DNA of 64,000 bases from Amborella trichopoda (GCF_000471905.2 NW_006499997.1:1849815-1913814), one strand, 5' to 3'; counted from the first letter of the stretch, positions 34,811-47,199 are shown. Notes: generated from the letters alone by a model not told the origin. Numbers and translations are program-made.

Positions 34811-34897
34811 ACCCCTACTCCTTACTTGCTATTCCCTACTCCGTACTCTCTACTCCCTACTCCCTACTCCCTACTCCCTACTCTTTACTCCCTAATC
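34811..34897. repeat. (CTACTCC)n heptanucleotide microsatellite
   Basis: A run of about ten 7-base units with small changes. It lies downstream of the plus-strand LTR piece in the presumptive U5 and creates repetitive PYSLLPT-like open frames. Confidence 0.85.
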
Positions 34898-35500
34898 CAC
34901 ACCTCGTACACCTATACTCGTTGGTTGGGTCCAAATTCGCCTCGTTCAGGCTCCCTTGGGGACCCGGGTCCTATGGAGCCCCTCACGAACAACCGCATGC
35001 CCTCCACGAGAGCACATGTGACTCGTGTGTCATGCGCAGATAGGTATGGCCATCTAAGAGAGGATTTTAATGCGATGAAGGAGATGGACTTGAGCACCTA
35101 CCTCACTGCAGTTGTGAGTTCATGGGAAGAGCTCAGGCAATTGGCCTCTTAGATCAATGAATAAAATACCTCCGGTTGTCCAGCAGCACGATTTGAATGC
35201 GGCCCCCTCTCGAAACTCAACACTCCACCTCAAAATATCTGTTGACAGAATCCAAACAAAATGTACTCTCTGATGCACCTTTTAATGGGTGAGTGAATCT
35301 ACTTTTGGTGGTGAAAGGTTTATAGAGGTGAGAAGTAAGAGAGGGTAAGAAGAAAAGAATGAGAATGAGAATGAGAGTTTAGAGGTGGGAAGGAGGAGAA
35401 AATGTAGTAAGAGAAGAGATAACCGAAAGAAACTTGGGCAGCCTCTCATAGTAACCTCTCCTAAGAGGTATTATTGGAGACAAAGAAAGTACTAAGCTCA
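34898..35500. other. Unassigned region
   Basis: No recognisable gene. Small open frames overlap in different frames. The stretch 35340-35420 is purine-rich (gaatgagaatgagaatgag). Confidence 0.5.
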
Positions 35501-38500
35501 AAGCCTTGGTACCTGGAGGATATAAAAAGTGGAGTTACAGGACTGAGCCTATAACTATATCACTAAATCAAAGAGCCCCCTGGAAGTGGTCAAATGAGAG
35601 AAGAAAATGGAAGGAAAGGAAGCTTCCCACAACCCAAGTACTAGGTGACCTGGTGGTTAGAGTAGCGAAAGGGTTAGAACTCCAAAGAAAGTTGACTCAG
35701 GATGACCTCGACCCGAGTGTAAGAGAATCAGTATCTCTTATGACCCGACTTCACTGTATGAGATGGTGGTTAGAGTAGCAAACCAAGAGTTAGGACCTTA
35801 AAACACTATCTTAGGACGACCTTGAGTCGAGTGCTCAGGAATTGAGAGAAGAAACCAACAAAGAGAGAGAGATATAGAAGAATTTTAAAATGAAAAATAA
35901 AATAAAGCAAAGAAAGAATTAAAGAGTGTGATTTAGAGAGAACATAATGAAAGAGGTAGGCAGAAGAGACAAGGGCGGTTAGGGCTAATATAGAAATAAT
36001 GCTGGTTAGGGAAGGTGATGAGATCAAAGTGGTTAGAGATAATGCGAAGATAAGGGCGGATGAAGGTTAATGAGGGTGTAGAGGCGGATGGAAGGTTAGG
36101 TGAAGATAAAGGTAATTGGGATATAGGGGCGGATAAAGGTTAGTGATGATGAGGGAAGATGGGAGATTAGGGTGTAGGAAGGTATAGGGGTGGATAGAGG
36201 GTAAGAGGGTGAGGGCGGATGGGAGATGTGGGGTGGATGGTGTGGAAGAATGAGAGAGGGGTGTATAGAATAAGAGAGATGAGGGACGGATGGATGTTTG
36301 TAGAGATCAGAGATGGATGGAGGTTTAGGGAGAAGACGAGCAGGTGGAGGTCTAGAGATAAGGGGTGGACAAGGGTGGTGTAAGAGATGAGGGCGGATGG
36401 AGTGGGTTTGAGAAGAGGGCGGACGAAGGTGTGAGGGAAAAGAAAGGTGAGAAAGAGGGAAGGGCATAAGATAAGTGAGAAGATATGTGCAATATGGAGT
36501 GAGGGCAGACAAAGGATGATGGGTGAGAGGGCGGATGGAGGATGACGAGTGAGAGGGTGGATGGGCGAAGGGTGTGCAAGATTGGGGCGGACAGAGTGAA
36601 TGGGTGAGTAAGGAGAGTGCTGAACGAGAGAGCTAAGTGGACCCGCCTAAGGCGTGGGTCCGTCACTTGATAAGAGAGGGAGAGAGTGAGATAAGAAAAA
36701 AGAAGATGAGGGAGGCTAGGCTTGCCTTAGGCATGGGTCTGTGGCTTTAGACAAGAGAGAAGAAGTAAGTGAGGAGAGAGAAAGAAAGAGGGGGAGGGGT
36801 ACTTGGACTCGCTTTGAATCTGAGCAGGAGAGAGAGATAGATAGAGAGTAGAAAAGAGTGAAGAAGAAGAGAGAGGGAAAAGGAAGAGAGAAAGGAAGAT
36901 AGAAAGAGAAAGAGGAGAGATAAAGAAGAGAGAGAAGAAAGAAAGAAGAGAGAGAAAGAAAGAAAGAAGGGAGAGTAAGAGAAGAAAGGAGAGAGAGGGA
37001 GAGGAGAAAGAATAGACTTAAGATGATCTTGAGCGTAGGTGCGCATCCATCGATCCCCTTAACATGCACATTAGAGAGAGAGGATTAGGTTTGGTGGGTC
37101 AAGACTAAGATCCAAGGCTTAGGTGCATGGTTAGGTAGGTTGGGTTGAGGTATGGTGTATGGGAACTTAAGGAGTATAGGGTAGGCTAAGGTCCATGTGG
37201 GAACTGTGGTGTATGGTGCAGGGTAAGGTGTAGGGTGCAGGGTAAGGTGTAGGGATTAGGCTAAGGTATGTGGTGATCTATGGTGTATGGTGTAGGGTAA
37301 GGTGTAGATGAGCTAAAGTGTATGGTGCTCTAAGGGTATTTTCTCTCTCTAGAAAATGTTTCTCTCTCCTCTCATCTTAGTATTGGACTTGAAAGCAAAG
37401 TAAAAGCAAGAACTAAGAACTCAAGAATCTCACTCTAAAATGCTCAAGTGTTTAAGAATTTTATTGTAAATGACCAAGAGAGAGATTACAAATGAGGTGG
37501 GTTTTCTTATATAGAACAACCACTAAATAAGGCAAGAATGCTCAAAAGTACCCAAGAGGTGCCTCTTGCCATTGCTAGGCCTTGGGAGCTTTTTTGAATG
37601 TCTATGGTGGTAATTTGGGCGATCAATCATCGTAGAATTGATGCTTGAACTATTGCGCATGTTTTGATACCCTTTGATTGTCTTTAAGGGAGAACCCAAA
37701 ATCCATCCAAGTCCATAAAATTTGTGATTCTTCGATCACCAATCTAGCATGACCTATGATGTTCCAAACCTTTATTTTTTTATCACAAATTGAAGGGGAT
37801 ACTATCGTGACCATTTTGCAATAAATTTCGTCTATTTTGGTATCCGTTTGAGCATATTTCAATTTTGGGAAGTAGTCAGAAAATGGGTTTTCGACAACCC
37901 GGAAAGTACGCCATTTTTACCTCAAAATTCATGTCATTCGGCCTCTTCGAAGCATGGTCGCAACGGACGCATAGTTGCGACGATTCGATGTCAGGATCTT
38001 TAGTTATGGCCTCTTTAAAGAACTAGATATTCTCTTTTATAAAATATGAATTTTCATGTTTCCAACCCATATTCTCTCTAAAAATTCTCTCGTTTTATGC
38101 AACACCATGATGCTTGCCAAACATCAAAATGATCGGATCGTTGAGAACTAGCTCGTGTCTGAATTTGAGCTGAATTGGAGTCAAAACGAATGAGTTATGA
38201 GAAATTTAAAATCATCTTCAACGGAGAACACACCGTTTCCATAAATAGGAAGTGGTTCACCGAGGCTACACCGCAATAGTGAAAAACCCACTTTTTTATG
38301 GTAAATTAGGTCCAAAAAGGTCCTAGAGGGTCCAATTGAGGCGAAATTTCGTACTTACTGGTTTTTAGATATTCCGGATCTAATGGTGGTTGTCTGATAC
38401 GATTTTAAGACCCAAAAAATAGGGATGTAGTTATAGGGTCTATTTCCAGCATGTTAGGAACTGGATTTAAGAGTTGAGTTTCATCTTGATCAAATCAAAA

Positions 38501-38770
38501 CTTGTCAGAACGTGATGAAACTTTACAAGTATCCTTAGGGTATCCAAAATTACCCTCTTATGCAATTTGAGACCATTATGACACTTCTTAATAGGTCATC
38601 CTGGTTTAGGCTTATTGTTACATTGTTCCTATGGTCTGGCGGCGTCTTGGACACCGACGGGAACATGTTACTATTGACTCTCTCCATATTATCCCCAGGG
38701 ATATAAGTACATCAACAATGACGTATAAAAACTTACCCTGCCGAATGCTACTCTTCAAGAGCAGCGAGAA
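35500..38770 (-). mobile_element. Second minus-strand Ogre-like LTR
   Basis: The right part (37350-38770) aligns with 32150-33640. A minus-strand TATA-like TTCTATATAAG lies near 37520, then a TTTACAATAAAAT word and a GAGAGGAGAGAGAAA tract near 37360, as in the other copies. Segment 35640-35830 resembles 31300-31460 near the LTR end. Between them are pyrimidine/purine-biased and short-repeat tracts. No PBS was found beside it. Ends are approximate. Confidence 0.55.
36050..37320. repeat. Purine-rich tandem and simple repeats inside the LTR
   Basis: Three blocks: GGCGGATGGAGG-like units (36050-36620), a GA-rich block (36660-37020) and ggtgtatggtgtagggtaag-like units (37140-37320). Leu/Ser-rich minus-strand frames across them result from base composition. 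Confidence 0.75.
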
Positions 38771-38879
38771 GTGTAACATTCAAAACAAAACTTCCTCAAA
38801 GTTCATCTTGTGAATCCTTACTAAGACGCTTTTATATTCTCTCAACAATATTTTTATTTTCGATCATTGACATCAACGC

Positions 38880-39730
38880 AATCCTTGAGGAGGAGACCAT
38901 GCCAAGCTTCTTCCCCGAGGGATGATCGAAGTAGATTCTAGCGATTGGGGGCCTTTTAAGGGCTTGATGACCTAATACTACTAGAATCGATTTTATGGGG
39001 GATCATGTTGATCGGGTGCCTTATAGAAGGGCTTACTTTCCCAATTCAACAATACCTCCTAATGAACCAGCTGGTGGGTGCCTTTAGGGCTTGATCCCAA
39101 TCCAGTAGTATTTTTTATTCTAACAACGGGGGGCCTTGCTTAAGACCTTCCTTCCCAAGGTTATCAAAATCCAGATGTGTCTTCAGGTTTAGGGTTTAGC
39201 GTTTAGGGGTTTAGAGTATGGGGTTTAGGGTTTAGGATTTACAGTTTAAGGTTTTAGGGTTATTGTTTAGGGTTTAAGGTTTAGGGTTTGGGGTTGGCCA
39301 TCAGGGGTCTTACTTGGAGATATCCTTCTCAATCCGTTAGATATTTCTTTGAAGTGCTAATGGTGGGGGGCCTTGCTTAAGGACTTCCTTCCTTGTTTGA
39401 ACTAACCCTTGATCTGTCTTTTGAAAGCCTAGTGGCAGGGAGCCTTGCTTAAGGGCTTCCTTCACCTTTTACATTGAACCTTGGGTACATATATTTTTCT
39501 TTAGACAAAAAATCGAGGAGAGCCCTTAATGGGGAAAAAAACTGTTTCACCAGGAGCTGCACTGATGGCACAGGGGGTGTCTCTTTGGGGGCTTACACCT
39601 AATATACCGGGCTTAATTACGGGATTTTTTGTGGCCCTCCTGAAAGTCTAAACCTATCGGCAATGGGAGCCTTAGTAAGACGGTCTTTTTGGGGGCTTAC
39701 ACCCAATGTATAGCCGCTTTACCTTCGATA
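38880..39730. repeat. Diverged tandem repeat with a gggggcctt(gc)ttaagggctt word
   Basis: The phrase recurs roughly every 70-120 bp (near 38948, 39020, 39075, 39125, 39365, 39440 and 39580) with spacing changes. It surrounds the telomere-like block. No coding capacity. Confidence 0.6.
39186..39295. repeat. Interstitial telomere-like block (TTTAGGG-type, degenerate)
   Basis: About fourteen heptamer-like units close to TTTAGGG occur with single-base changes and slips. It matches the Arabidopsis-type plant telomere unit but is short and flanked on both sides by other repeats, so it is not a chromosome end. Confidence 0.8.
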
Positions 39731-39965
39731 AAATGTAAAAATGGGGTTTACCACCTTTATATAGGCAGAGCTTCCTTGAAGTGTCCCTCACAAGCTAGGA
39801 ATGCCAGCCAGGTCCTTAAAGGCCACACGATGATGGATCGGACCGGGTCGGGCTCTGACTCGAGGCCCAAATAAAGGTTTACCGTCGCCCATGAAAATTT
39901 AAGCAGCAAGGACCAGGACCTGGTCGAGCTCGAACCCGAAGCCTGAACACTAACCCATACCCAAT

Positions 39966-40130
39966 GCCGGTTGTGTTCTCAACGACCCAGTGCCATATGT
40001 GTTCTTAACGACCCTGCACCGGCTGTGATCTCAAAGACCTACACCGGCTGTGTTTTCAATAGCCCAGCATTGGTTGTGTTTTCAAAGCATAACACTGGCC
40101 GTGTTCTTCAAAACTCAGTGCTAACTATGT
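39966..40130. repeat. 26-bp minisatellite, about 6 copies
   Basis: Units resemble ccggctgtgttctcaa plus cgacccagca; the tgtgttctc landmark occurs at 39972, 39998, 40024, 40049, 40075 and about 40101. Confidence 0.8.
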
Positions 40131-40740
40131 TGCCAAGTTTACTGTTGCGTGTGATGCCTTCACCCGTGCTTAAACGTCGTACGTGTCAATGCTTTTATTT
40201 CTCAAGCCTACTGCCATGTGTGTTAATCTCCTCAAGTCATGCATGTTTTAACATCGTGCATGCTAGAACCTGGTCACTACTCTATGTGTGCTACCACTAT
40301 CCCTAGCGGAGTTGCACCCAGGTTGTGACTCACGTTTCCCAATTGAGTTGCATCTAGGTCGTTCCATCTAAGCCAAGACTGGTCATCCCCAATGGAGTAA
40401 GGAGCATGCTACTGTTCCTCATTCTCAGTAAGAACTACACTCGTGCTGTAGCCCATTGATCCCCAACAAAGTTAAGATCATGCTTACCCATTTAATACCC
40501 TGTGGGTCAGTCTCGCACTAAGCTGTGTTATCCCTAGGAGTCGAGTTACCTTCAATGAGCTTACTCCCCATGGAGTTCCATAATTCATCTTAGGGAGTCA
40601 TATTTGTCCCTTAACTCCCCAGTGAAGCTGCTTCCCATCTAAAACCCCTACTATCATTTTACCCCCAGGGAGTTAAATTACTATTCATAGACCTATTCCC
40701 CATGGAGCTCAACCTACATGGGAACCCACACAAAGGTCTG

Positions 40741-41050
40741 TGCTGCATAACCTTAAACTACATAGCCATGGTCCGTGCTGCATGACCTTAAACTGTACAG
40801 CCATGGTCCGTGCTGCAAGACCTTAAACTGCACAACCATGGTCCGTGCTGCATGACCTTAAACTACACAGCCATGGTCCGTGCTGCATGAGCTTAAACTA
40901 CACAGCCATGGTCCGTACTGCATGACCTTAAACTGCACAGTCATGGTCTGTGCTGCATGACCTTAAATTGCACAGTCATGGTCCATGCTGCATGACCTTA
41001 ACTGCACATGCATGGTCTATGTTGCATGACCATTAAACTGCATAGCCACG
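40741..41050. repeat. 35-bp minisatellite, nine phased copies
   Basis: Copies start at 40741, 40776, 40811, 40846, 40881, 40916, 40951, 40986 and 41020 with consensus tgctgcatgaccttaaac then tacacagccatggtccg. Degenerate copies of the gcatgaccttaaact core continue to about 41480 and again near 41850-41930. Confidence 0.92.
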
Positions 41051-41499
41051 GTCTAGATGCACCACCCTAAACTCCGTGGTTCAAACTATATGACCTTAAA
41101 CTGTAGTGGAGGTTTAGTCGCATGACCTTAAAAGGCATGGTCCAAACTATATGACCTTAAACTGTAGTGGAGGTCTAGTTGCATGACCTTAAACTGCATG
41201 GTCTTAGTTACATGACTTTAAACTGCACTGTCACGGTCCAGTTGTATGACCTTAAAACTATAGTACACATCATGGCCACATGACATTAAAAGGCTTAGCA
41301 CCATGGTCCAAACTATATGACCTTAGACTGTAGCGGAGGTCTAGTTGCATAATCCTAAAATTGCATGGTTCTAGTTGCAAGGCTCTAAACTGCATAACCA
41401 TGGTCCAAGCTCGATGACCTTAAACAATAGTGCACGTTCTAGCCGCATGACGATAAATTGCTTTGCACGGGTTCTGGAGGTATGACCTTAAAAATGGCC

Positions 41500-42680
41500 C
41501 CACACATGCGCACATGCCCTTTACATCCATCTTCATGCACGTCTTCTCAAACCGACCTATCCGTGTGCACACATCACCTTCATTAACCTCCCCAGTAAAT
41601 ACATCTTCCTTCATTACTGTTCATCATTGCTGAGTGAGTTGTACCATGCTCACAAAAAAAACGGCGAGCCATCCCACCATCCATACTCGCCGTCAGCTAG
41701 TGGGTCACCATGTTTCACCCACCATTCAGACATCATCCATCTTGCATAGGTAGCCTCGTGCCATCTCCCCAAAAGTGAGTCAAAGCACCACCATACTCAC
41801 TCCATGGCCTCCCCAGACTGCCATTCATCACCATAATAGTCCAACTGTATGACCTTAAAATATAGTGTTCGTCCTGATCGCATGGCGTTAAAAGGCTTTG
41901 CACAGATCCTGAAGGTATGAACCTAAACATGCCTTCACAAAAACAAAAATAACGGGCATGGTGTATACCTCGACAAGGGAATGGCACGAGTAAAAATGAT
42001 GGACAGCCATGGTCACGAAACCATGAGCAAAAACATTCCATGAAAATAAAAACCCGGGCACGGTGAAAACCCCAAAAATGGCACCCATGAGTAAAAATTG
42101 AAAATTAAGGCTGGACATGGCCGAAAAGTCATGGGTAAAAGAGTGCCAAATAAAAGAAAGTTGGTGAAAACCGTCTCTACGACACCGCTTCCCAAGTCAA
42201 AGTGAAATCCCACAAAGGTCACTTGGACAATAAATAGGTTGATACAATGCTTGCCTCAATAGGCGGCTTCAGCCAACACTCGAAGAGAAAAAATTCCTGG
42301 TGTCACAATACCAGGACCCAAAAAATATGAACTTTAAGGAAAAGAATCTTACAGCTTGAGTCCATTCGCAAAATGGACTTGAAGGACAGAAAACTCGCCA
42401 AAAAGGCAAGACAAGTCTCATGAAGAAGAGCACTATTCCCACAAGGTCGTTAACACACTTCAAAGATGTTGAAGAAGCCCCAAGAAAGCCAAGTCAGCCA
42501 TGACTTTGGAGTTGTTATGCAGCATATAGGATTGATTCATCAGAAGTCGCCTCTGGCAAAGAAGAGAGGTATCTTCATTGTTGAAACTGCTAACAGTGGG
42601 CAGGGGTTATACCCAAAGCCGGTCACCTCGATAAACTGAGGTACCCTGCCCGCCAAGGAATATCTGGTGCACAATGCAGA
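41500..42680. other. Non-coding tail region of an Ogre-like element (probable)
   Basis: No gene supported. Position between minisatellites and the PPT/3' LTR at 43374-46669 suggests 3' untranslated element sequence. Short diverged repeats around catgagtaaaaa occur at 41985-42140. Confidence 0.4.
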
Positions 42681-43218
42681 TGGATGCCATCCAAAGGCCC
42701 TTCAGCAAACCATCAAGAAAAAAAAACAAAATCCTCGAAACGTGGATCAACATCAGAGGATACAAAAACCCATACTAAATGGGAAAAATGCCCTTCAACA
42801 TGGAACTCGACTGCCAGACGGGGCTGATTATGACCAACAAGGTCCGTATACAATCCTTGGTTGTCAAAATCACCAACAGTCCATGCGAGGGTGAGAACTT
42901 TGACAGGATCCCTCAAAACAGTTTTTTCTCTCCCTAAAGCCTTCACGGATGGACGCCAATCAAAGGCCCTTCAGCAAACCATCAAGAGCAAAAAAAAACA
43001 AAATTCTTGAAACGTGGATCAACACCAGAGGATACAAAAACCCATACTAAATGGGAAAAATGCCCTTCAACATGGCACTCGACTGCCAGACAGGGCTGAT
43101 TCTGACAACAAGGTCTGTATACAATCCTTAATTGTTAGAATCACCAACAGTCCATGCGAGGGTGAGGACTTTGATAGGATCCCTCAAAACAGTCTCTTCT
43201 CTCCCTAAAGCCTTCACG
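42681..43218. repeat. 269-bp tandem duplication
   Basis: The block starting aaaggcccttcagcaaacc at 42693 recurs at 42962, and similarity continues to a shared gccttcacggatgg end. The two copies differ at a modest number of sites by eye. Both lie just upstream of the PPT of the 3' LTR. Confidence 0.88.
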
Positions 43219-43373
43219 GATGGCCCTGTACATTTCATTCAAATGTCTACGCATCCTAGTTACAGCATTGTGTGTATCTCCTTGGCGTTCACTTGGCCCT
43301 GCGTCTTAGAAGAAAATAGTAATAACACTGAACCAAATGTTGTCCTTCTTGCTTCTCTTGAAGCACAACATTC

Positions 43374-43385
43374 GGTGGGGCAATC
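43374..43385 (+). other. Polypurine tract before the Ogre-like 3' LTR
   Basis: GGTGGGGCAATC lies directly before the LTR start TGTTTAAACAC. It resembles the GGGGCAAT end of the PPT at 16606-16619. Confidence 0.7.
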
Positions 43386-46300
43386 TGTTTAAACACATTT
43401 TTTAGCACCTTGAGTCTCGATGCGGAATAAAAGAGAAGCTTGTCAATAATTTTTGACAGCCTCAGAATTGTCCCAGAATAAGTCAGAATCTACCTAAGCA
43501 CTCTCAAAGATCACCTGCCAAGTTTCGTCTCAATCCGACATGTCCAAGGCAACATAGACAAAGAAACAATTTCAGAAACATCAGTCTTTAGCACCCTGAA
43601 ACCGACCCTGTCACTAGAACTATATTTTTGGCACTTCAAACAGCTATGGGAGCACCACCATTGGATCGGGTACGGTTGAAACCCCCTATGGGTCAAGATT
43701 CGGCTTAATCGGGCACCCCAGGATAAAGTTAGGGGGAAAAGACCTAAAAGGGGTAGGCCACATGCTATTCCCATGCGGCCTCCCTGCACCAATCTCAATT
43801 AAAGGAGACTTGTGTGCATAGTCCCAAACAGTAACTTCAAAGACCCTTATCTCAATCGCTCTCAAATTTGGTCAGCATGTTCGCCTCATCAAGATGAGCG
43901 TTTTGATATGTGGCATGACCCCATGACGATATCCAAGCACGGAGAAAAACTAGAGAGAAGTTGATGATTCGTGAAGATAGCTGTAGAAAATTCAACAGCA
44001 ACACGCTTCGCTCGAGCGGCCATATCACGGCGCTCGTATATCCGATCGATGCAAAACTAATTGGATTATGTACGAAAGGTCTGAAGCTATCTCTAGTCTA
44101 AACTTTGCATACAATGAACAATTGAATTTGGCTTACGAAGACATCAAATTTGCTACAGATTCTGACCGCTGGATTTCGAGATTCTGACCAAAAACCCAAG
44201 ACGACAAAATCTTCATTTGAACCCGAAATCGAGCTGCATTTGTTGCAACGTGATCGTGACAGCATGGTTAGTGCAATTCAATGAAGAAACCAAAGAAAAA
44301 TATCAAGAAACAAGCAAACTATTGATCAGAAGTTTTCAAGATCTATACAAACTTTGAGTCGCATGATCGTGGCCTAAAAACATGATCCATGGCTCGAAGT
44401 TGGTGTCAAATCAATTATCACGTCGAGTCCGACAAGAAAGCAATCATCTTTAGGCCAAACGGATGCTTAAACAACCCTGAATCATCCGTGGAAGATCACA
44501 CAAGTTCTAAGGCAGCAGCATGGACTGTTTTAGAATTTCACATATTATTGAGCAGCGACAAAATAGTCCTTTTGCACCCAATTTTGAATTTATTTTAATT
44601 CAATTAAATTGTAATTATCACCAATTTAGGTAGTTTGGGCTCAATTCTATAAGTACATGCTAAACATAATTGTTATAGGACCTTGGATTTTCAATACTCA
44701 TCAATAAAATTTGAGAGTTTTCTCGTACAAATTGTGGGCACATTTTGGAGAGAGAGAGGAGAGAGAAAAAAAGGTTCAGTACCCTTTAATGAAGGTAATT
44801 TTCTCTCTCCTCATCTCATCTCTCTTTCTCTCTCTTCTCATCATTCTCTTTCTCTCTCCATCTCTATCTCTCTTTCTCTCTTCTCTCGTCAATATCAATC
44901 TTTCCTTTTTCTTCTCTGATATTCATTATTCACTTTCCTTCTCTCTCTTCTGTCTCTCTTTTCTCTTTCTTCACTTTCCTTTTCTCTCTCTGTTTCTCTC
45001 TCTTTCTTCTTAGATCATGCACGTTAGAACCTATGATCAGTTGTGATGTCCTCCTCCTTCTGGGGAATATATAGTGGGCCGGGCCTTAACCCGAGTGGCG
45101 GGCCGGGCCTCTGTCAAAGTTCATCTTATTTCCATGTGTCATGAATGGAGGCAGCTCATCACTATCCATGTTTTCTCTCTCTTATAATTCTTGTATCGTG
45201 GACTGCATATGCGCATCGCCATTCGTGTTTTCTCTCTCTCATTCTCTAGTATTATGGACGATAGAAGCTCATTGTCGTCCATGTTTTCTCTCTCTTATTC
45301 CCCTGTGTCATAGATGGCGGAAGCTCATCACCATCCATATTTTCTCTCCTTTCTAATTCTTATGTCATAGATGGCGAAAGCTCATCGTCGTCCATGTTTT
45401 CTCTCTCTTATTCCCCTGTATCATGGACGGTGTAAGCTCATCGCTGTCCATGTTTTCTCTCTTTTCTAATTTTGATGTCATGAATGGTAGATGCTCATCG
45501 CCGTCCGTGTTTTCTCTTTCCTCTTCTCTCCTCTATCATGGATGGCAAAACTCATCGCCGTTCATGTTTTCTCACTCTTCACTTCTCTGTCATAGACGGC
45601 AGAAGCTCATTGTAGTCCATGTATTCTCTCTCTTCTGATTCCTTTATCATGGATGATGGATGCTCATCATCATTCAAATTTTCTCTCTCTTCTCTCCTTC
45701 GTCATGGATGTTGGATGCTCATCGCGATCCATGTCCTCTCTCTACTGAATCCTCTATCATGGATGGCAGAAGCTCATCGCCGTCCATGTTCCCTCTTCCT
45801 TCTCTCCCTTCTATCGTTCTTCTTTCCACTTCCTCTTCTTTCTTACTGATTCCTTTCTTCTTCTTTTCCTCTCTCTCTGTCTCTTTCCTTTCTTTTTCTC
45901 ACATGCACGACATCGGTAGTACTGTGCATGCCTTTCCCTCTCTCTTTCTTTTCTCTCTTCTTTTCTTCCCCTCTCTTTTGATTAAGGCAGGCTAAGTCAA
46001 ACACTGTCATAGCAGTCTCATCATCTAGCAGTACTGTCGCAGTGCCAGTTTTAGTCACCGTGCTCGCCTTATTGCCAGGTTAGGCTAGCCATCGTGTCAG
46101 GCTGGTCAATGATCATTTTTTCATCGAGTAGTATTACCGTTGTGCCGGTTTAGTTACCATGCCTGTCTTGCTACCCCGTCAGGTCAATCACTTGCTGGTC
46201 TAGCTACTGTGTTAGTCTAGCCACCTAGTCAAATTCCTATCTTCTTTACTCATCTTTTCTGTCTCTTTCTTCTTCTTTCATCTATCCTCTTACCCTTTTT

Positions 46301-46669
46301 CTTCTTTTGAATGTGCATTCCTATCTGCATTCATCTAAAGACAAGGAGGGGTCACTTGACCCACTTGTCTTGTAAATTAACCATGTGTGTGTGATTGCAG
46401 AAACAGGAGAGTACGGGCTAAGGGTGGCAATTCTGAACCAGTTCTACAGTTGGGGGGCTTTCTTTATGATCTACGAGGGCATTCACGTGAGCCAACCCAA
46501 GTAAGTCCCAAACCACCATAAATTCCTCTCTCATTGGTTGGTATACCTGCCCCCGCTCTTGAGCGAGGTTCCTGAGAGAGTGATCTCAAAGTCCAAGGTG
46601 CCCCCGAAACCCGAGACGTGTTCCCCCAGATCATACGGATCAGGAGGGCGAGATCGAGGCATCTAACCA
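43386..46669 (+). mobile_element. 3' LTR of an Ogre-like element (3.3 kb)
   Basis: It starts TGTTTAAACACATTTTTTAG after a PPT and ends CATCTAACCA. It aligns along its length with 54923-58347: same start, a CTATAAGTACATG TATA-like region (near 44650), an AATAAAATTTGAGAG word (44703), a CT-rich tract, a 12-unit hairpin array and the GGCGAGATCGAGG end. No PBS follows, which with the PPT makes it a 3' LTR. Confidence 0.8.
45137..45790 (+). repeat. Twelve-unit ~56-bp hairpin-forming tandem array (LTR copy 1)
   Basis: Each unit has the form gtcatggacggcggaagc, then tcatcgccgtccatg, then a pyrimidine-rich ttttctctctctt spacer. CATGGACGGC and GCCGTCCATG are complementary arms around a loop near 11 bases. 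Units vary, and some changes keep pairing or become G-U. Period about 56, so the frame is not kept. Confidence 0.85.
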
Positions 46670-46776
46670 ATTTCATCTTATAAAGATTTCTGTATGGTTG
46701 AAGTCAATTGCTTTATAGATTGCTTTATAGTTGTAAACAATTGCTTTATAGATTGCTTTATGGTTGCAGTCAATTG

Positions 46777-46921
46777 CTTTATGGATTGCATCTTATAAAA
46801 ATTTCTTTATGGTTGAAATCAACTTTATAAATGCAATCCATGAAGCAAACTTTACAAGATGAATCCCTAAAAAAATTCACTTCAACCATAAAGAAATATT
46901 TATAAGATGCAATCCATAAAG
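46777..46921. repeat. Fold-back element: 41-bp inverted repeat around a 63-bp loop
   Basis: Arms 46777-46817 and 46881-46921 are reverse complements with one mismatch in 41. Partial extra copies lie at 46676-46730 and 46931-46970, so the whole block (46676-46990) looks like a decayed MITE or fold-back cluster adjoining the end of the LTR at 46669. Confidence 0.85.
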
Positions 46922-47199
46922 TAATCGACTTCAACCATAAATAAATATTTTTAAGATGCAATCCACCAAGCAAAAGACTTCAATCATAAACCAACAATAC
47001 AACTTCATTACCTCAAATACATTGACGTTAAATAAATCCATATTAGGTCAATGCCCAGGTACCATAATAAAATATAAAATAATCACTAGCTAAAACCATA
47101 ATACAATTAAAAAACATAAACAGTCAAAGATCTATTGAAGGAGGTCCATATCATGAACTAAGTGTTGTAAGTCATTTTTGACGTACTTCCGAAGCCCAT

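Noticed and set aside
36096-37069. Leu/Ser/Pro-rich minus-strand open frames as membrane proteins
   Set aside because: Purine/pyrimidine-biased tracts give such frames in all phases; they lie inside an LTR.
39186-39295. A true chromosome end
   Set aside because: The heptamers are few and degenerate, and other repeats continue on both sides.
40741-41050. Regular 35-bp repeats resembling a CRISPR array
   Set aside because: There are no unique spacers between units, and the context is plant retrotransposon DNA; it is a minisatellite.
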